Notes under the pieces: generated by a model
The model's input: only the letters and a program-made list of their open reading frames with translations
Databases searched by the model: none
What the model was told of the DNA's origin: nothing
Shown here: piece after piece, positions 11,869 through 22,686 of the stretch
Layout: each line of letters opens with the position of its first letter
Numbering within the stretch: position 1 is the first letter of the stretch
Program-made: the position numbers and the translations under genes
NCBI GenBank assembly: GCA_903813345.2
Contig: CAIIXF020000007.1
Location: forward strand, 34,812,538 to 34,876,537
DNA length: 64,000 nucleotides
Direction: 5' to 3'
Origin: Owenia fusiformis
Taxonomy: Eukaryota; Annelida; Polychaeta; Sabellida; Oweniidae

Positions 11869-11934
11869 GACGATCATAACATGTTTTAAAAATTTTAGGT
11901 TAGTCTCAGATTCAATTCAAGTTTTCAAACCGGG

Positions 11935-12313
11935 GTTTCTCGCGAATAGTAATCCCATTGGCGTTTATTTGAAAGGCGTGCATGGATTTTCCCTCTTTAT
12001 AGAGGCCCATGGGTGTTCATTTCGATGACTTTTCAATGAAGGCACATTGGGCAAAAACATTCGAGAAAAGGATTGAAATTGCTAATCATAAAAACAGAAC
12101 ATAGTTGGGGTAAAATTGACAAGATGTTGCAAGTGTGAACTTTACGATCGATAATATCCCTCGAAATAAATGCACACTGGCTTGGGAAGGCTATTTTCAC
12201 TTTTAATAAACGCCCATCCCATGGGAAATATGGTGGACGTTTATATATTTTGAGTTCTTTCAAATAAACCCCCGTGTAAAATAAAAGCCCATTGGGCCTG
12301 TTCGTGAGAAACT
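11935..12313. mobile_element. MITE with GTTTCTCGCGAA-type ends
   Basis: The left end GTTTCTCGCGAATAGTAATCC pairs with the reverse complement of the right end, GAGTTTCTCACGAACAGGCC. Both are followed by CCCATTGG-like and GTTTATTTGAAAG blocks. The ~379-bp element encodes nothing. It adjoins the DUF7164-like remnant and may mark where its upstream part was lost. Confidence 0.7.
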
Positions 12314-13130
12314 CTTGTACAGGTTAAAGGACCGAAACGTTGTAGATACCAGTACGTCTGCTGATGACGTTCGTTCCCAGTCGTTCAGTCTTGTAGGGGT
12401 GACATTCCAGATATATTTTTCTCATTTACCCATACGATACGTTTAGTCTCTCGTGTTACTAATTTGTTTGGCCAGTATGGAACAACATGGACGAAATGGT
12501 ACGTAGAACATGCACATGCCCATAGGCCGACGGGGGATGGAAATTATTTTTTAATAAAAAAGAGCAGGTCAATCATATGAGCTTGAGAAAGGTTAATACA
12601 AATCTACCCCCGGGAATCTACCACAGCTGACATCTTTATATCGGCATAACACATGTATGCACACAGGGCATTGGCATTGGTGCTGAATCCAGAATCATTC
12701 CGTCTGAAGTTGTTGTTTTTAAATCTGCACGATCGCATAGTGGGAATACAAAGTTTAGGAAACAATGCCCAAGTGGAATGAACCAGCCACAATGCATCTT
12801 GGACAATTCATGAATAATTTTCATACGTTGAATAAAATATTTTCGACGAAACCACCTACAAGATACGAAATCACTAAAGAACATACTTTCAATTAAACTA
12901 TTTGCAAGGGTGAAGTTGGCATAGCATTAATTTCAATCTCGAGACTAGAGTAAGTTGAGAAATGATGTCAATGATTTATCAATCATACATTTATATTCCA
13001 AGTGTATTTGCTATTATTGTGCATGATTTAATGTGGTATTAGCATCGATATCATTGTTGCCCAATTGTTTTGGTATAGTTATCTGTAAGCGAATATTATA
13101 CATTTAGGGAGTTGTTAACATGAATATGTT
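12314..13130. other. No recognised gene
   Basis: Open frames here are short. Minus-strand frames of 62 and 82 codons (12604-12884) overlap, contain several cysteines and resemble nothing I recognise. An isolated ATGGAACAACATGG followed by a possible donor (AAATG|GTACGT) near 12476-12502 has no visible partner exon. Confidence 0.4.
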
Positions 13131-13530
13131 CGGAATGAAATGGAACATCTATCCGAACCAGCTCATTGGAACAAAATGACACATGCACAACGTGTTTAGG
13201 TCTTTCAATATCGTAATTGTACTAAGTAGTTCGAAAGGTTGATTAAAAAAAGTTAATGAAATAAAATATTTACTTATATTTTTATATATTTTGTTTTTTT
13301 GTTTTAATTTTGTTGAATGCTCTTTGTTAAATGAACCAAAATTTCCTTTGTATAACTATTATATTGAGAGGTCTAAGAAAATGTTGTACATGTTATTTTG
13401 TTCCAACAAAGTTCGGAAAAATCTTTTAGTTCATTCTCAGGAATTGGTAGAAAGGACGAAAAACAACTGGACTACAACAAAAGTTGCTCACAAAAACAAT
13501 AATATAATTCCATAATAACATGTTTTCCCT
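13131..13530. mobile_element. Foldback MITE, family member 1 (partner at 60.47-60.86 kb)
   Basis: The left segment CCGAACCAGCTCATTGGAAC is the inverse of the right segment around 13395-13420 (TTTTGTTCCAACAAAGTTCGG). Further paired blocks are AGGTCTTTCAATAT and ATATTGAGAGGTCT. A second copy with the same blocks and the same outer GAATTGGTAGAAAGGA motif lies near 60.5-60.86 kb. Confidence 0.7.
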
Positions 13531-13539
13531 GGGAAATAA

Positions 13540-13870
13540 ACAGGGAATAGAATTGATCCCGTACCAAATCCCGTTTTGGATCCCGTATCCGCCAAAATCC
13601 CGTATCAGATCCCGTATCAGAACTATTCCTGGGGATTTCTCTTGATTTTACATTTTCGATCTAGAACAATATTATGGAATAAATAGGTATTTAATTGATT
13701 GTCGTGATGGAATATGAATTTTCCCTCGTGAAAATTTTATATTGGCCTCGGAAAATATTATATTAACACCCGGGTTATCGCCCTCGGTAAAATATGATAT
13801 TGCCCTTGGCCAATATCATATTTTCTCTCGGAATAAAATTCGTAGTCTATCCCTCCCATTAAAAACATGT
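13540..13870. repeat. Short degenerate repeats (GATCCCGTATC; CCTCGG...AATAT)
   Basis: Between 13555 and 13625, ATCCCGTATC-type decamers recur five or six times. Between 13710 and 13850, CCTCGGxAAAATAT-like units in both orientations recur. The sequence looks like dispersed-repeat debris. The 81-codon frame crossing it shows no domain. Confidence 0.45.
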
Positions 13871-14001
13871 ATATATTCAGAAATAAGGTCTCATGAACTA
13901 TGTAACTTATTAATACAGGGTGTTGCACCTAGCCTGTCACAGATTTATATATATGAGATGCTAATGTCAGATCTAGTACATAGTTAGAGATTCATGATAT
14001 A

Positions 14002-15046
14002 CTGTGGCGAAGTTGAGTCTCTCTATCTTTTACAAAACATGAAAACAAATATAGTTTAAAATATAAATTTATTAAAGAAAAGTTAAAGTCCAAAAATATC
14101 ATTTCAATCAGTTACTTACAGTTTTTGGTTAGTCCCGAGTTCACGCAACGAGGTTCTGAGGTTTCAATGCCAAAAATGCCTCTTTTATATCCTAATTTTG
14201 AAGTGGGCAGAGCCGAAATAAGAGGTCTTATCCAATAAAATATGAAGAAATCTCATGAACTAAAATTGGCCGAAAAATGAATGTTTAATTTTATAGAAAG
14301 TCAATAAGGAATAGTGATGATTTTCTGCCCACGAATCTTGAATGTTTACCGAAAGTTTGAGAATTTGGCAGAATTTGGTGGGAAAGGAATGTCTAGACAA
14401 AACCTCTGAGCCTTGTCTCATGAACTCTGGATGTTTAATCTAATTATCTAATTTAGTTCATTATCTAATTTATGTCCAAAACACATATTTATACGTCAAT
14501 TTTCACCCTAAAAAGTATACAATTATTCGTAAAATGTGATGTAGATTATAAAGGTATAAACATTTGCAAAGTATATATTAGCAGTATTGATGTTTTGGTC
14601 AGTTGTACTCCAGGTCGTTAGGTTTAATCGCTTTTTACTTTGTTTATCAGAAATTTGCAGTCTTCAAGATGATGCCAAAAACTATCCAAACTTATAAACA
14701 TCTTAACTAAACATTGCAAAATTTCCCATCAGTTGACTTCATATATCATTTCTGCCACTCATATTTCAAGAATAATCCTTTCGTTTGATTGGCTCTAGAT
14801 ATAGTTCATGCCTAAAAACTGCTCTAATATGATGATAAAACATAGGAAATTAAACTGTTGATATTGTGAAATATCACACTGGGTTTAAAGATCACTAAAA
14901 CAACTGTTATAATACAAATATAAACTAATCAAAATAACGCAATAATTATAAACATGAGTAACAGAAAAAGATCATTATGACATCAACTGATGTGAAGTGA
15001 AATAAGTAGACTGACCAACGAGGTCAGCTATGACTTCGTCACAATA
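14002..15046. mobile_element. Possible MITE with CTGTGGCGAAGT / ACTTCGTCACAAT ends and internal inverted repeat
   Basis: The outer edges are short inverted repeats (TGTGGCGAAGT and the reverse complement TGTGACGAAGT). A stronger inverted repeat lies inside: GAGTTCACGCAACGAGGTTC near 14139 pairs with the reverse of the 14400-14433 stretch (AACCTCTGAGCC...CATGAACTC). The outer boundaries are uncertain; the inner repeat is clear. Confidence 0.45.
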
Positions 15047-15240
15047 CCATATAATATAATGTGCTCCAAGTTCCTGTGACAATTTATTCATGAAATGTAT
15101 ATAAATATAATGAATAAAGCAAATATATGATTGATGAAAAATCAACATAGTTGTGATTTTATGGACTGTAAATTTGAAATGATGGCGTTTCCTTGACGTA
15201 AATTTATGAAACTGAGGACTATTGTAACATGGTCATTGTC

Positions 15241-15379
15241 ATTTAAATCAATTGGAATAGCTTACTTTATTATGGTTTTATTATCTATGAATCCACAGCA
15301 ATTGTTATGAGCAAACACAACGCTGCGTGCAAAACTGCTCTCACAACGTACGTCAACCACATATTACAGAGATACAACA
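15241..15379 (+). promoter_or_regulatory. Duplicated promoter / 5' leader of the cysteine-rich secreted gene
   Basis: This stretch is about 75-80% like 22150-22303 upstream of the second signal-peptide exon. Shared blocks are ATTTAAATCAATTGGAATAG, AATCCACAGCAATTG and GCAAAACTGCTCTCACAACG. Conservation in the same position relative to the ATG in both copies marks it as the likely promoter plus 5' UTR, though recent duplication alone could also explain it. Confidence 0.6.
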
Positions 15380-18300
15380 ATGCGGCGCTGTTTTCACCTT
15401 ATGCTATTGCTAGGGGTCGTCACTTTTCTGGCTCACCAGACATTCAGCGAAGAACCAGTAGAAGGTAGTGCATAATTAATTATCTATTTGAATCATCTAC
15501 TACAGGGTGGGCCAATAAATTTCTTACACATTTTTCTGTTTATTCAATTTTCTCTATTATTGCAGTTCAATCCACAAAAAATCAGATATTGGTAGAATTA
15601 TGACTTGTGAAAATGCTAAAGATAAAAATTATTTTTATCTTGTCATGGTCATGATCTGTTTATTTCGTGTGTCATGAAATATTCCAAATTTTCTGTGCTC
15701 GAGACCTCATAGCTGAAAATACAGTGTAGTGTATCTCATACCATAAAATATGTGCCCTTCAAATGGTCTCAACACAATTTCCATCAATTAAAACATATGA
15801 AGCTATCTCTAGGAGAAGCTTGACATGTGACCTCAACTTTTGTCAAAACTGGCACAAAATAAGCCATACATGACTGTCTCATACAGCTCCGACTGATTGT
15901 TCAGGTGGGCGGAGGACATGTTCAGGAAACCCTTGCATTGGGTAATTAAATGTTGAGCTTGTATATTCATATTTACACAAGCTATTGACAATGAATTGTG
16001 TTTTCGATTTTCTAAGTTATTGAAGATGATGCATAACTAACAAAAAAGTTACAATAGATGGAAAAGTGCTCCATTTTTTGCCCCACCCTGTATATCTAAT
16101 ATGTATATTCAAGTCATAATCTTTGAATGGCAAATCTAGAAGATGAAATGGTGGGCCTTATACAATACAATACAATACAGTACGGTACAAAATAGCCATA
16201 CCAGGTGACATGTTATAGTAATACTGTTCAGTTATGTTCACAGTTGGAGAGATTTGTTGCTTGAAATACGTAGTTAGTTGATATAACTTCAAATGATTGG
16301 AAACATAACGATTTAAATGTGCATTACTAAAATAGTGCTTTCTTGGGTTCTGTAATATTTAGGCATTTTTCATGTCTGCTAAGCAGGGGAGAAGGGGACC
16401 CGTTGTAAATGAGCATAACCGGTCTTCAGAATCTGAGTTCATCGGTTTTATAGTCTTGAGAGACACAGTAATTTAAAAGTAAAAAGTAAAGGATTTAAAT
16501 AAATCATTTGTTGTCAAAATTGTGTCAGGTCGACATGGTTAATTGGATAAAGAAGTCACGAAACAAGAAAATGCCAATATTTTAAATTGGAATATCAACG
16601 AAATAAATAGACTTCTTGTCTTAAGGTCCAATCATGGTTACCCCAGTTGAAAAAAGTCCCATACTTTAAAATGACCAAACTGGATCAATTCCTCAAATGT
16701 CTGTTCATCGGAACCAAGTAGGGCGATCTAAGTGAAGATTTGCTTTTCCTGAGTGGAACCGCATATAAAATATGGATCCAGTTGTAGCACAGGTCACAAA
16801 TTGAACTGATCTTAATGTTACTGGCGCAGGATACGTATGTATATAGGGGTTAATTCACAGTAATCTTTCCAGAACCAAAAAAAGAAATGTGGATTTTGCA
16901 CGTTTAAATCGAATTTAGCGAAGAATATCTACAATACATTGTAGCTTGGCGAGATTCATATGCCTTTTCTGAGAAATGGAAATACAGTATAATGAACGCA
17001 ATTATGACATTTCGCTTAAATATCAAAAAGTGTTTGATTTATCATTTATCTGACGCGATTTGAGCGTAAAATATTAAGGTTTTAACAGCCATTTGCCTAA
17101 AAAGACGAGATTGGAAAAAGTCGAGGAATGTATAGAACAACGTCCTACATTAGCACTAAGGGAGCTTTTTACAGATTTTGAGAAGGCATTCGAGAAATAC
17201 TTTTAATAATTTATTCTGGATCTAAAAGTTTGTTTTCAGTGAGGCTAATAAGCAAAATTAGATGAAAAGCCATCCGAAATAAGAGCATTGAGCGTAATCA
17301 AATATACATAATACTATCTACGATATTAGTGTATTTGTTGGATTTATCATTTATCTGACGCGATTTGAGCGTAAAATATTAAGATTTTAGCAGCCATTTG
17401 CCTAAAAAGACGAGATTGGAAAAAGTCGAGGAATGTATAGAACAACGTCCTACATTAGCACTAAGGGAGCTTTTTACAGATTTTGAGAAGGCATTCGAGA
17501 AATACTTTTAATAATTTATTCTGGATCTATATACAAATATACATAATACTATTTACGATATTAGTGTATTTGTTGGACAAAAAACTGACCAAAATGGCTG
17601 GAAATCATGGATTTGCCATTTCAATCTGGTATGAACAAGTATTTATTTGTTTTATAACCCAAACGTTTTCTATGCGCAATTGCTATGGAAATGTTCGAAA
17701 GTATTAATGAAACAAGAATGTACCTACTTTTTCTGTTGCAAAACACAAAAATCGTTGAAACTCGCAACCTTGAGAATCGACTATACTCATTCAACGGATT
17801 CCCTTCACACCCGTGCTAAAAAGCCAATTTAAAAGAGAAGCCCTCGATTGAGTATATCATATAAGTCGTGTTTAAAGTAAAAATACTGAAATCATGAATA
17901 TATTTCGAAGGTACACCTTACTGCAGCACATTACCTTGGGTGAAGACCAATTGCACAAACTGCAATGGCGATTGCTTTAAAGAGTGCGTCTATAGAAGAG
18001 TCAGAAAACCATGCATCAGTGAAGAAGAAAAAACAGAAATGGAAGAGTGTAAGAGTCTAGCTTTGTATGCTCTTGTGGGGTTACCATGTATAATTCAATG
18101 GATGACAGTGGGAACCAGTTTGACTTGGTATATACTTTAAGATGTTAATTTATCCTTGCAACATGGGAAGAACAATCAAAAACTATAGTAAAATATAATT
18201 TTGTAGGCACACCCCCTTGCGAGTCATTATCATGGATACTCGACAAATGTGGCGCCTGTAGGTGTTTTGACAACAAGGCATGTCTTAAATATTGCTCATA

Positions 18301-18625
18301 TAGAAAGGGAAGACCATGCATTGGTACAAGCTACAAGAGAGTTTTAGAAGAATGCCCCGGAGATTGCTCTTGCGTACCCCTTTGCGAGTCATTACCTTGG
18401 GTACGCGACCAATGTGGAGACTGCCACTGCAAGTGTTACGGCCCTGCATGTTGTAAATCATGTACATTTAAAAAGGGAAAACCATGCGCAGGTGTAGACT
18501 TTAAAAGAGAGACAGTAATGTGCCCCGGAGAATGCTCAGATTGCTGGGGAGGTGGAAGAGAAGGAGGTAGAAGTGGAGGAAGAATAGAAGAAAGAAGGAG
18601 TGAAAGAAGAGAATCATCGAAATAG
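15380..18625 (+). CDS. Secreted protein with three cysteine-rich modules (unrecognised family)
   Basis: Exons 15380-15464, 17911-18048 and 18207-18625 join in phase (85+138+419 nt = 213 aa). Exon 1 is a signal peptide (MRRCFHLMLLLGVVTFLAHQ). Modules 1 (residues ~30-75), 2 (~76-128) and 3 (~129-185) share the pattern TPxC-x-SL-P/S-W, CxxC, CxxxC, then K/R-x-x-K/R-P-C and a closing acidic C. Module 1 is encoded by a symmetrical 1-1 exon whose last codon is split T|GC, giving the closing Cys. Modules 2 and 3 are fused in exon 3. The tail after CWGGG is Gly-, Arg- and Glu-rich with no cysteine. I do not recognise the domain. Disulfide-rich, extracellular and possibly matrix or defence are inferences from composition only. 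The exon 2 acceptor (TTTCGAAG|GT) is weak, but the only nearby alternative gives a stop. AATAAA is at 18816-18821. Intron 1 holds a MITE and a tandem duplication. Confidence 0.75.
15503..16090. mobile_element. MITE, CAGGGTGGGCCA-type, TA flanks
   Basis: The left end CAGGGTGGGCCAATAAATTTC pairs with the reverse complement of the right end, CAGGGTGGGGCAAAAAATGG. TA lies outside each tip. It is non-coding and sits at the start of intron 1 of the cysteine-rich gene. The tip sequence relates it to the elements at 265, 28746 and 53364. Confidence 0.75.
16091..17035. other. Intron 1 of the cysteine-rich gene, no further feature
   Basis: Only a short ATACA microsatellite near 16158-16190 was noted. 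There is no exon-like frame with the module's cysteine pattern. Confidence 0.5.
17036..17580. repeat. Tandem duplication, 305-bp period, in intron 1
   Basis: GATTTATCATTTATCTGACG begins at 17036 and again at 17341, and the next ~180 bp are nearly identical. The second unit lacks about 75 bp present in the first after TTCTGGATCT, and both end in the AATATACATAATACTAT...GTTGGA block. The near identity suggests a recent event. Confidence 0.9.
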
Positions 18626-18815
18626 GCAATTCTTGATGAGACGGAGAGAACATACGTATACATGTTTACTTGTAAGCAAATACAGAGTAGGCTAAAAACG
18701 TCGATTTTTTTGATTTATTTTGATAAACCTTTTTTGAAAATGCATGCATTTCGATAAATGTTCGCAAAGGATGAGGGAATCATGTTTGCAATTATATTGT
18801 TCCCAAAATGGCAAC

Positions 18816-18821
18816 AATAAA
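18816..18821 (+). terminator. poly(A) signal of the cysteine-rich gene
   Basis: AATAAA lies 191 bases after the stop codon, and no other gene on this strand is nearby. Confidence 0.5.
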
Positions 18822-18825
18822 TCAT

Positions 18826-19664
18826 CAATCAATCTGTTTAAGAAACACATATAGCAGGGTGTTCAGTATATTCGGAAAATATATCAAGACAAAAATAGAA
18901 TAATAAAAGTATCATAAGATAAATAAGTGAGATGAAGAAATCTGATTCAGCATCAAGAAAAATGATGATTTCGGAAATCTGCCTTAAGAGGGAAAACTAT
19001 GCCGAAAAAGTATTTGTGATAACGACGATCGATATAGTGCTTGATTTCCGACTTATTACTTTGCTTATCTTCCTGGCCAAATCAATTTTCACCTACCCTG
19101 CGTGCAGAGTCTAGTTAAACTACAGAAGACGAAGCTCTCTTTTAAGAAGTGAAGTCAAACGAATGCAAAGGGTAATTTTCACCTAGAATTGGGCTAACAG
19201 TTCCATTCCATTCCATAAACTGTATATTTTCATTTAGACCCCTTTAGTGTCTGTTACCCTTTCTTTTTCAGGAAAATCTGACGATTTATTTATCCCATTT
19301 CGGGAATAATTGCAAACATGCTTCTGCATTCTAGCCAAAAGTATTTTAAAAATATGGACGTTTTTGGCCCATCCTGTACATGTATATTCTGGGACATACA
19401 TCCCAAATAAAAAAAATAAAGAATCTAAATATACACATGCTAATCTTCGCAACCTTATTTATTCCTATAGCATATTCCAAAGCATATATAGCTAGTTTTC
19501 TGATACATATTTCAACAAGCTCATTTCGTAATATAAGCTACATGTATATTGAGTTAAAACATGCATGACGTACATCACCTTCTTCAGAAAGAAGTATGCT
19601 GTGAAACGAAATCAAAATTGCCAGAATAGTTTTCAAAAGGCATGAGTGTAATGCAGGTGTATAT
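18826..19664. other. No recognised gene
   Basis: A CAGGGTG-like motif at 18857 and CATCCTGTACA at 19371 could be the decayed tips of another MITE, but the adjoining sequence does not pair convincingly. The small frames on both strands have no domain. Confidence 0.35.
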
Positions 19665-21600
19665 ATATATTTCTTTATTGCGACCATAATTGATCATCAT
19701 AATATACATTAATTTATGTTAACATATATACAAACATTTAGGTGAACAATACAAGGTCGGGACTATATTTAACATTGATTGCATGGTATTTCTAAAAGAA
19801 GAAATTAAAATGGTGTCATCTGCATAGGATGGAGCACAACATGACATCCCTCGTATAGCACAGCCTAGCCCAGAGTTAACGAGCTCTTCCAATAAGGGAT
19901 TCATGAATCGTACATATAATTCCATTGATAAAACCCCTCCCTGATGAATGCCCTGACTTACAATGAATTTTTCACTACATTTACCCTTTACTCTGACACA
20001 CCATTTATAACCTTCATAAGTTTCAAGGATCATCTTCCATAATTTGCCATTTATACCCTGGTTATACAAAATGTACATTAAGCCATTTAACCACACAGTA
20101 TCAAAAGCTTTTTTCACATCAATAGCCAGAGCGTAAGCCTCAGACCCATTTTCTAATTGATTTGCAATAGTCTCCCTTAGTATTAACGACGTGTCAAGAC
20201 AAGAAGCGCCAGGCTGTGCAGCATACTGTAATTTGGATCGACAAAAATCACCACATAGTTTACTCCGTTCAAGTATTAATCTGTCTAGAATTTTGCTATA
20301 CGAACACATGAGAGTAATACCTCTGTGGTTATCCTTGTCTAAGATATCCTTGTTATTACCCTTGTATAACGTAATTATGACACCAATCTTTAAACTGCAT
20401 GGGACATACTCAAGTTTAAACATACAATTAAAAATCATAGTAAGGACCTCGATAAGGGTCTCACCACCATACCTTAGGTGCTCTGCTGAGATACCATCTA
20501 TGCCACATGCTTTATTAAATTTAAGGATTTAATAGCCATGGCCAGATCATTCTCATCAAAACATTCATTAAAAGAGCCATCATTATTCTCTGAATATCCA
20601 CGCTTCATGAAGTCCATCATTGCATTAACATGTGCTTTAAAATCTATGTCAAAATTATCACATTCCTTTGGAGTAAAAAGCTGACTAAAATAATTAGACC
20701 ATTCTTGCCTTACAGCATCTGGCTCTTGAAGTACTATACCGTGGTCATTTCTAATACAATTGGAATTTTTCCCAGATTTCTTGTGCCTATTGGCCAAAAA
20801 CCAGTAGTACCTTGCATCTATATCTTGACTTTCATCAATATCTTTCTGACAATTAATATTATATTCTACCTCAGCCTGTCTCAAGGCACGTCTAAATGCT
20901 CTTTTGGCATCTTTGTATCTCAACCAAAAAACATTGTTACCACGATGCATACCACTTCTTTTCCACTCTGACCACATTTTATTTTTTGCTTTCAAGAGGT
21001 CTTTAATGCTAGAATTCCAATAAGGTTTAAGTCTCTTGTTATATTTCCTTTTGGGAATTCTATGATTGGAAACAGTTTTAAGGATATCTGTAACCCGGTT
21101 TAACACAGAATCTATATACTCTTTACTGACGTCACAATCTAAAATTTTATTCTCGAGGTTAATCTTAATTTCCGCAAGACCCTGACTAACACCCTTGGTA
21201 AATAATTCTTCAATGTCACATTTTGAAAGCTTATCCCATGCATTGCGGCAATTATTTCCAGGTGCACTATTACCAGCATTGAAATCATTTATATTTGATA
21301 AGTTTACATTTACAACTAAGGACAGATGATCTGATGTGTTGAGTAGTTCATCTTCATTTGTAATCCCTCCATTAACATATCTGTAAAAAGTGCTTGATAT
21401 AACACAATGATCAATGTAAGAGGTCCCCAAGTAATCCCTGCTAAAAGTGTAATTAGGCCCTTTCCACAAATCATTATACATGTCGATAGCCATCAGGCCA
21501 TTCCTCTGCATAAATTCATGAAATTTAAAACCATTACGATTAATGATTCCCGTTGACAGCAACGTGAAATTTTGAACTCCAGTTCTAAACACGAAACTCT
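19665..21600 (-). mobile_element. Non-LTR retrotransposon (LINE) fragment, broken
   Basis: Minus-strand frames 21592-20498 (364 aa) and 20438-19719 (239 aa) belong to one LINE polyprotein interrupted by a frameshift near 20515. The first carries the end of an AP-endonuclease (YIDHCVIS and SDHLSLVV) and a linker. The second is reverse transcriptase: IDVKKAFDTVW, QGIHQGGVLS and the catalytic YADD. Coding stops about 30 residues after YADD, so the thumb and C-terminal part are gone, as are the first ~150 residues or more of the endonuclease. The 3' edge carries a CAATAAAG-type end (minus strand) near 19680, also seen at the 58-kb LINE. Clade is uncertain (CR1/Jockey-like). It is inactive. Confidence 0.85.
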
Positions 21601-22147
21601 GAAGCTGAAAGGGTTCTGTAGTAGACTAAAGCGCTTTGCGCGCATAAAACCATGCGCCCTCTTCACATTACTACGAGATTGATTCATGTACTTTCCGTTC
21701 ACGGTTGCGTTGTGAATAACATTGCAAGCTTAATCTCTCTAGTACCTCACCATTGTTACGTAAACGGAACGGGTTAGATTAGAAGTGCAGATCTTAACCG
21801 TTTTTGCAGTAAATGGTGCATATGCTTAAGTTAAGTCAATACACCCTTCCTGGACTTATACGACCCAAATCCCAGCCTATGTGTGTCTACCGATTAAATA
21901 TTTATTAAGTATTTTTTAGTGTGTAGTCTTAAATTTTTTTGACTTTGGGCGTATTTGCCCAATAATGTACTTCTTCCTTTGAAAGGCTTGCGTTACTACC
22001 TTGACGTTACACTTAGACTTGAACAGTTGTCCTATCTATGTAGTCTGTTCAATCTAAAACGTAATCGTAACTACGTACTAACGTACAGACGTATGTTTAA
22101 CGGGAACTGCTTCTTCAATGTCTGAAATTGATGAACATTTCCACTGC
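21601..22147. other. No recognised gene
   Basis: Upstream flank of the LINE fragment and of the duplicated signal-peptide exon. A TTACGTAAACGGAACGG motif at 21756 resembles the TTACGTAAACGGATCC palindrome at 29808, but the context differs. Confidence 0.3.
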
Positions 22148-22480
22148 CATTTAAATCAATTGGAATAGCCTACATTATTATGATTATATCATTCATCGTA
22201 AATCCACAGCAATTGGTAAGAGCAAACAGTGCGCTACATGCAAAACTGCTCTCACAACGTACGTATCGTAATTCACAGATCACATAGTTCAGCAGTTAGA
22301 ACAATGACGAGCTGTCTTCACTTGATCCTACTAATAGGAATCGTCGCCTTCCTGACTCACCAGACATTCGGCCACGAACCGGTCCGTCTTCTCGCTGCAA
22401 GCAGATTGCCCCGAACCGATCCGTCTTCTCGCTGCAAGCAGGATGAAATTCTTTGTCACAAAGTTTGGCATTTTCTATAA
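22148..22480 (+). pseudogene. Duplicate of the cysteine-rich gene's promoter and signal-peptide exon, modules missing
   Basis: The ATG at 22304 opens MTSCLHLILLIGIVAFLTHQ then TFGHEP, matching MRRCFHLMLLLGVVTFLAHQ then TFSEEP of the gene at 15380, and upstream DNA is duplicated too. Past that point the copies diverge. The donor of copy 1 (GAAG|GTAGTG) is not kept, and a 29-bp segment (GATCCGTCTTCTCGCTGCAA) is tandemly repeated. The frame runs to a stop at 22480 (59 aa). No cysteine-module exon was found in the next 4 kb on this strand. It may be a pseudogene, or a short secreted peptide with a new tail. Confidence 0.65.
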
Positions 22481-22686
22481 AATCAAACGCGCGTCATTGA
22501 AACTCACAAGATGTAAATAGCATGTCATTTACATCATACCTTGATGGGGAAAAATATATCTTATATGTTAGAAGTACTAAATAAAAGTTATCGTGAAAAT
22601 GAGACAGTCGTTCTCGAGAGAAGAGCATAAATGCGCATTTAGAGAGTTTTGGTCCGTTTAAAAATCTGTAAAAAATTGGGGTACTA

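Larger units (their letters stand above)
9650..11870. repeat. Copy 1 of a diverged segmental duplication (partner 36990-38430)
   Basis: Blocks of this stretch align in order with 37.0-38.4 kb. These include the ATGTTTC...GATxGCAAAA segment at 9705, and the 11280-11560 block (GATTTTGTTATATGCAATTT, then AATAAACATTTT, then AAAGCTTGTTAAA) against 37430-37690. The 11560-11870 block (TTTTTAATTTTGAA to the CAATTTTATCTGTGAATTC end) aligns with 38050-38420. Both copies keep AATAAA on the plus strand (11506-11511; 37665-37670). The duplicated unit is the 3' part and downstream flank of a DUF7164-like gene. Copy 1 later gained the repeats at 10.35-10.95 and 11.09-11.28 kb. Confidence 0.75.

Noticed and set aside
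12604-12884. Two minus-strand frames with several cysteines
   Set aside because: The frames overlap, neither has a recognised domain, and no flanking splice partners were found.
18857-19376. A further CAGGGTG/CATCCTG pair as a MITE
   Set aside because: Beyond the first ~8 bases the ends do not pair.
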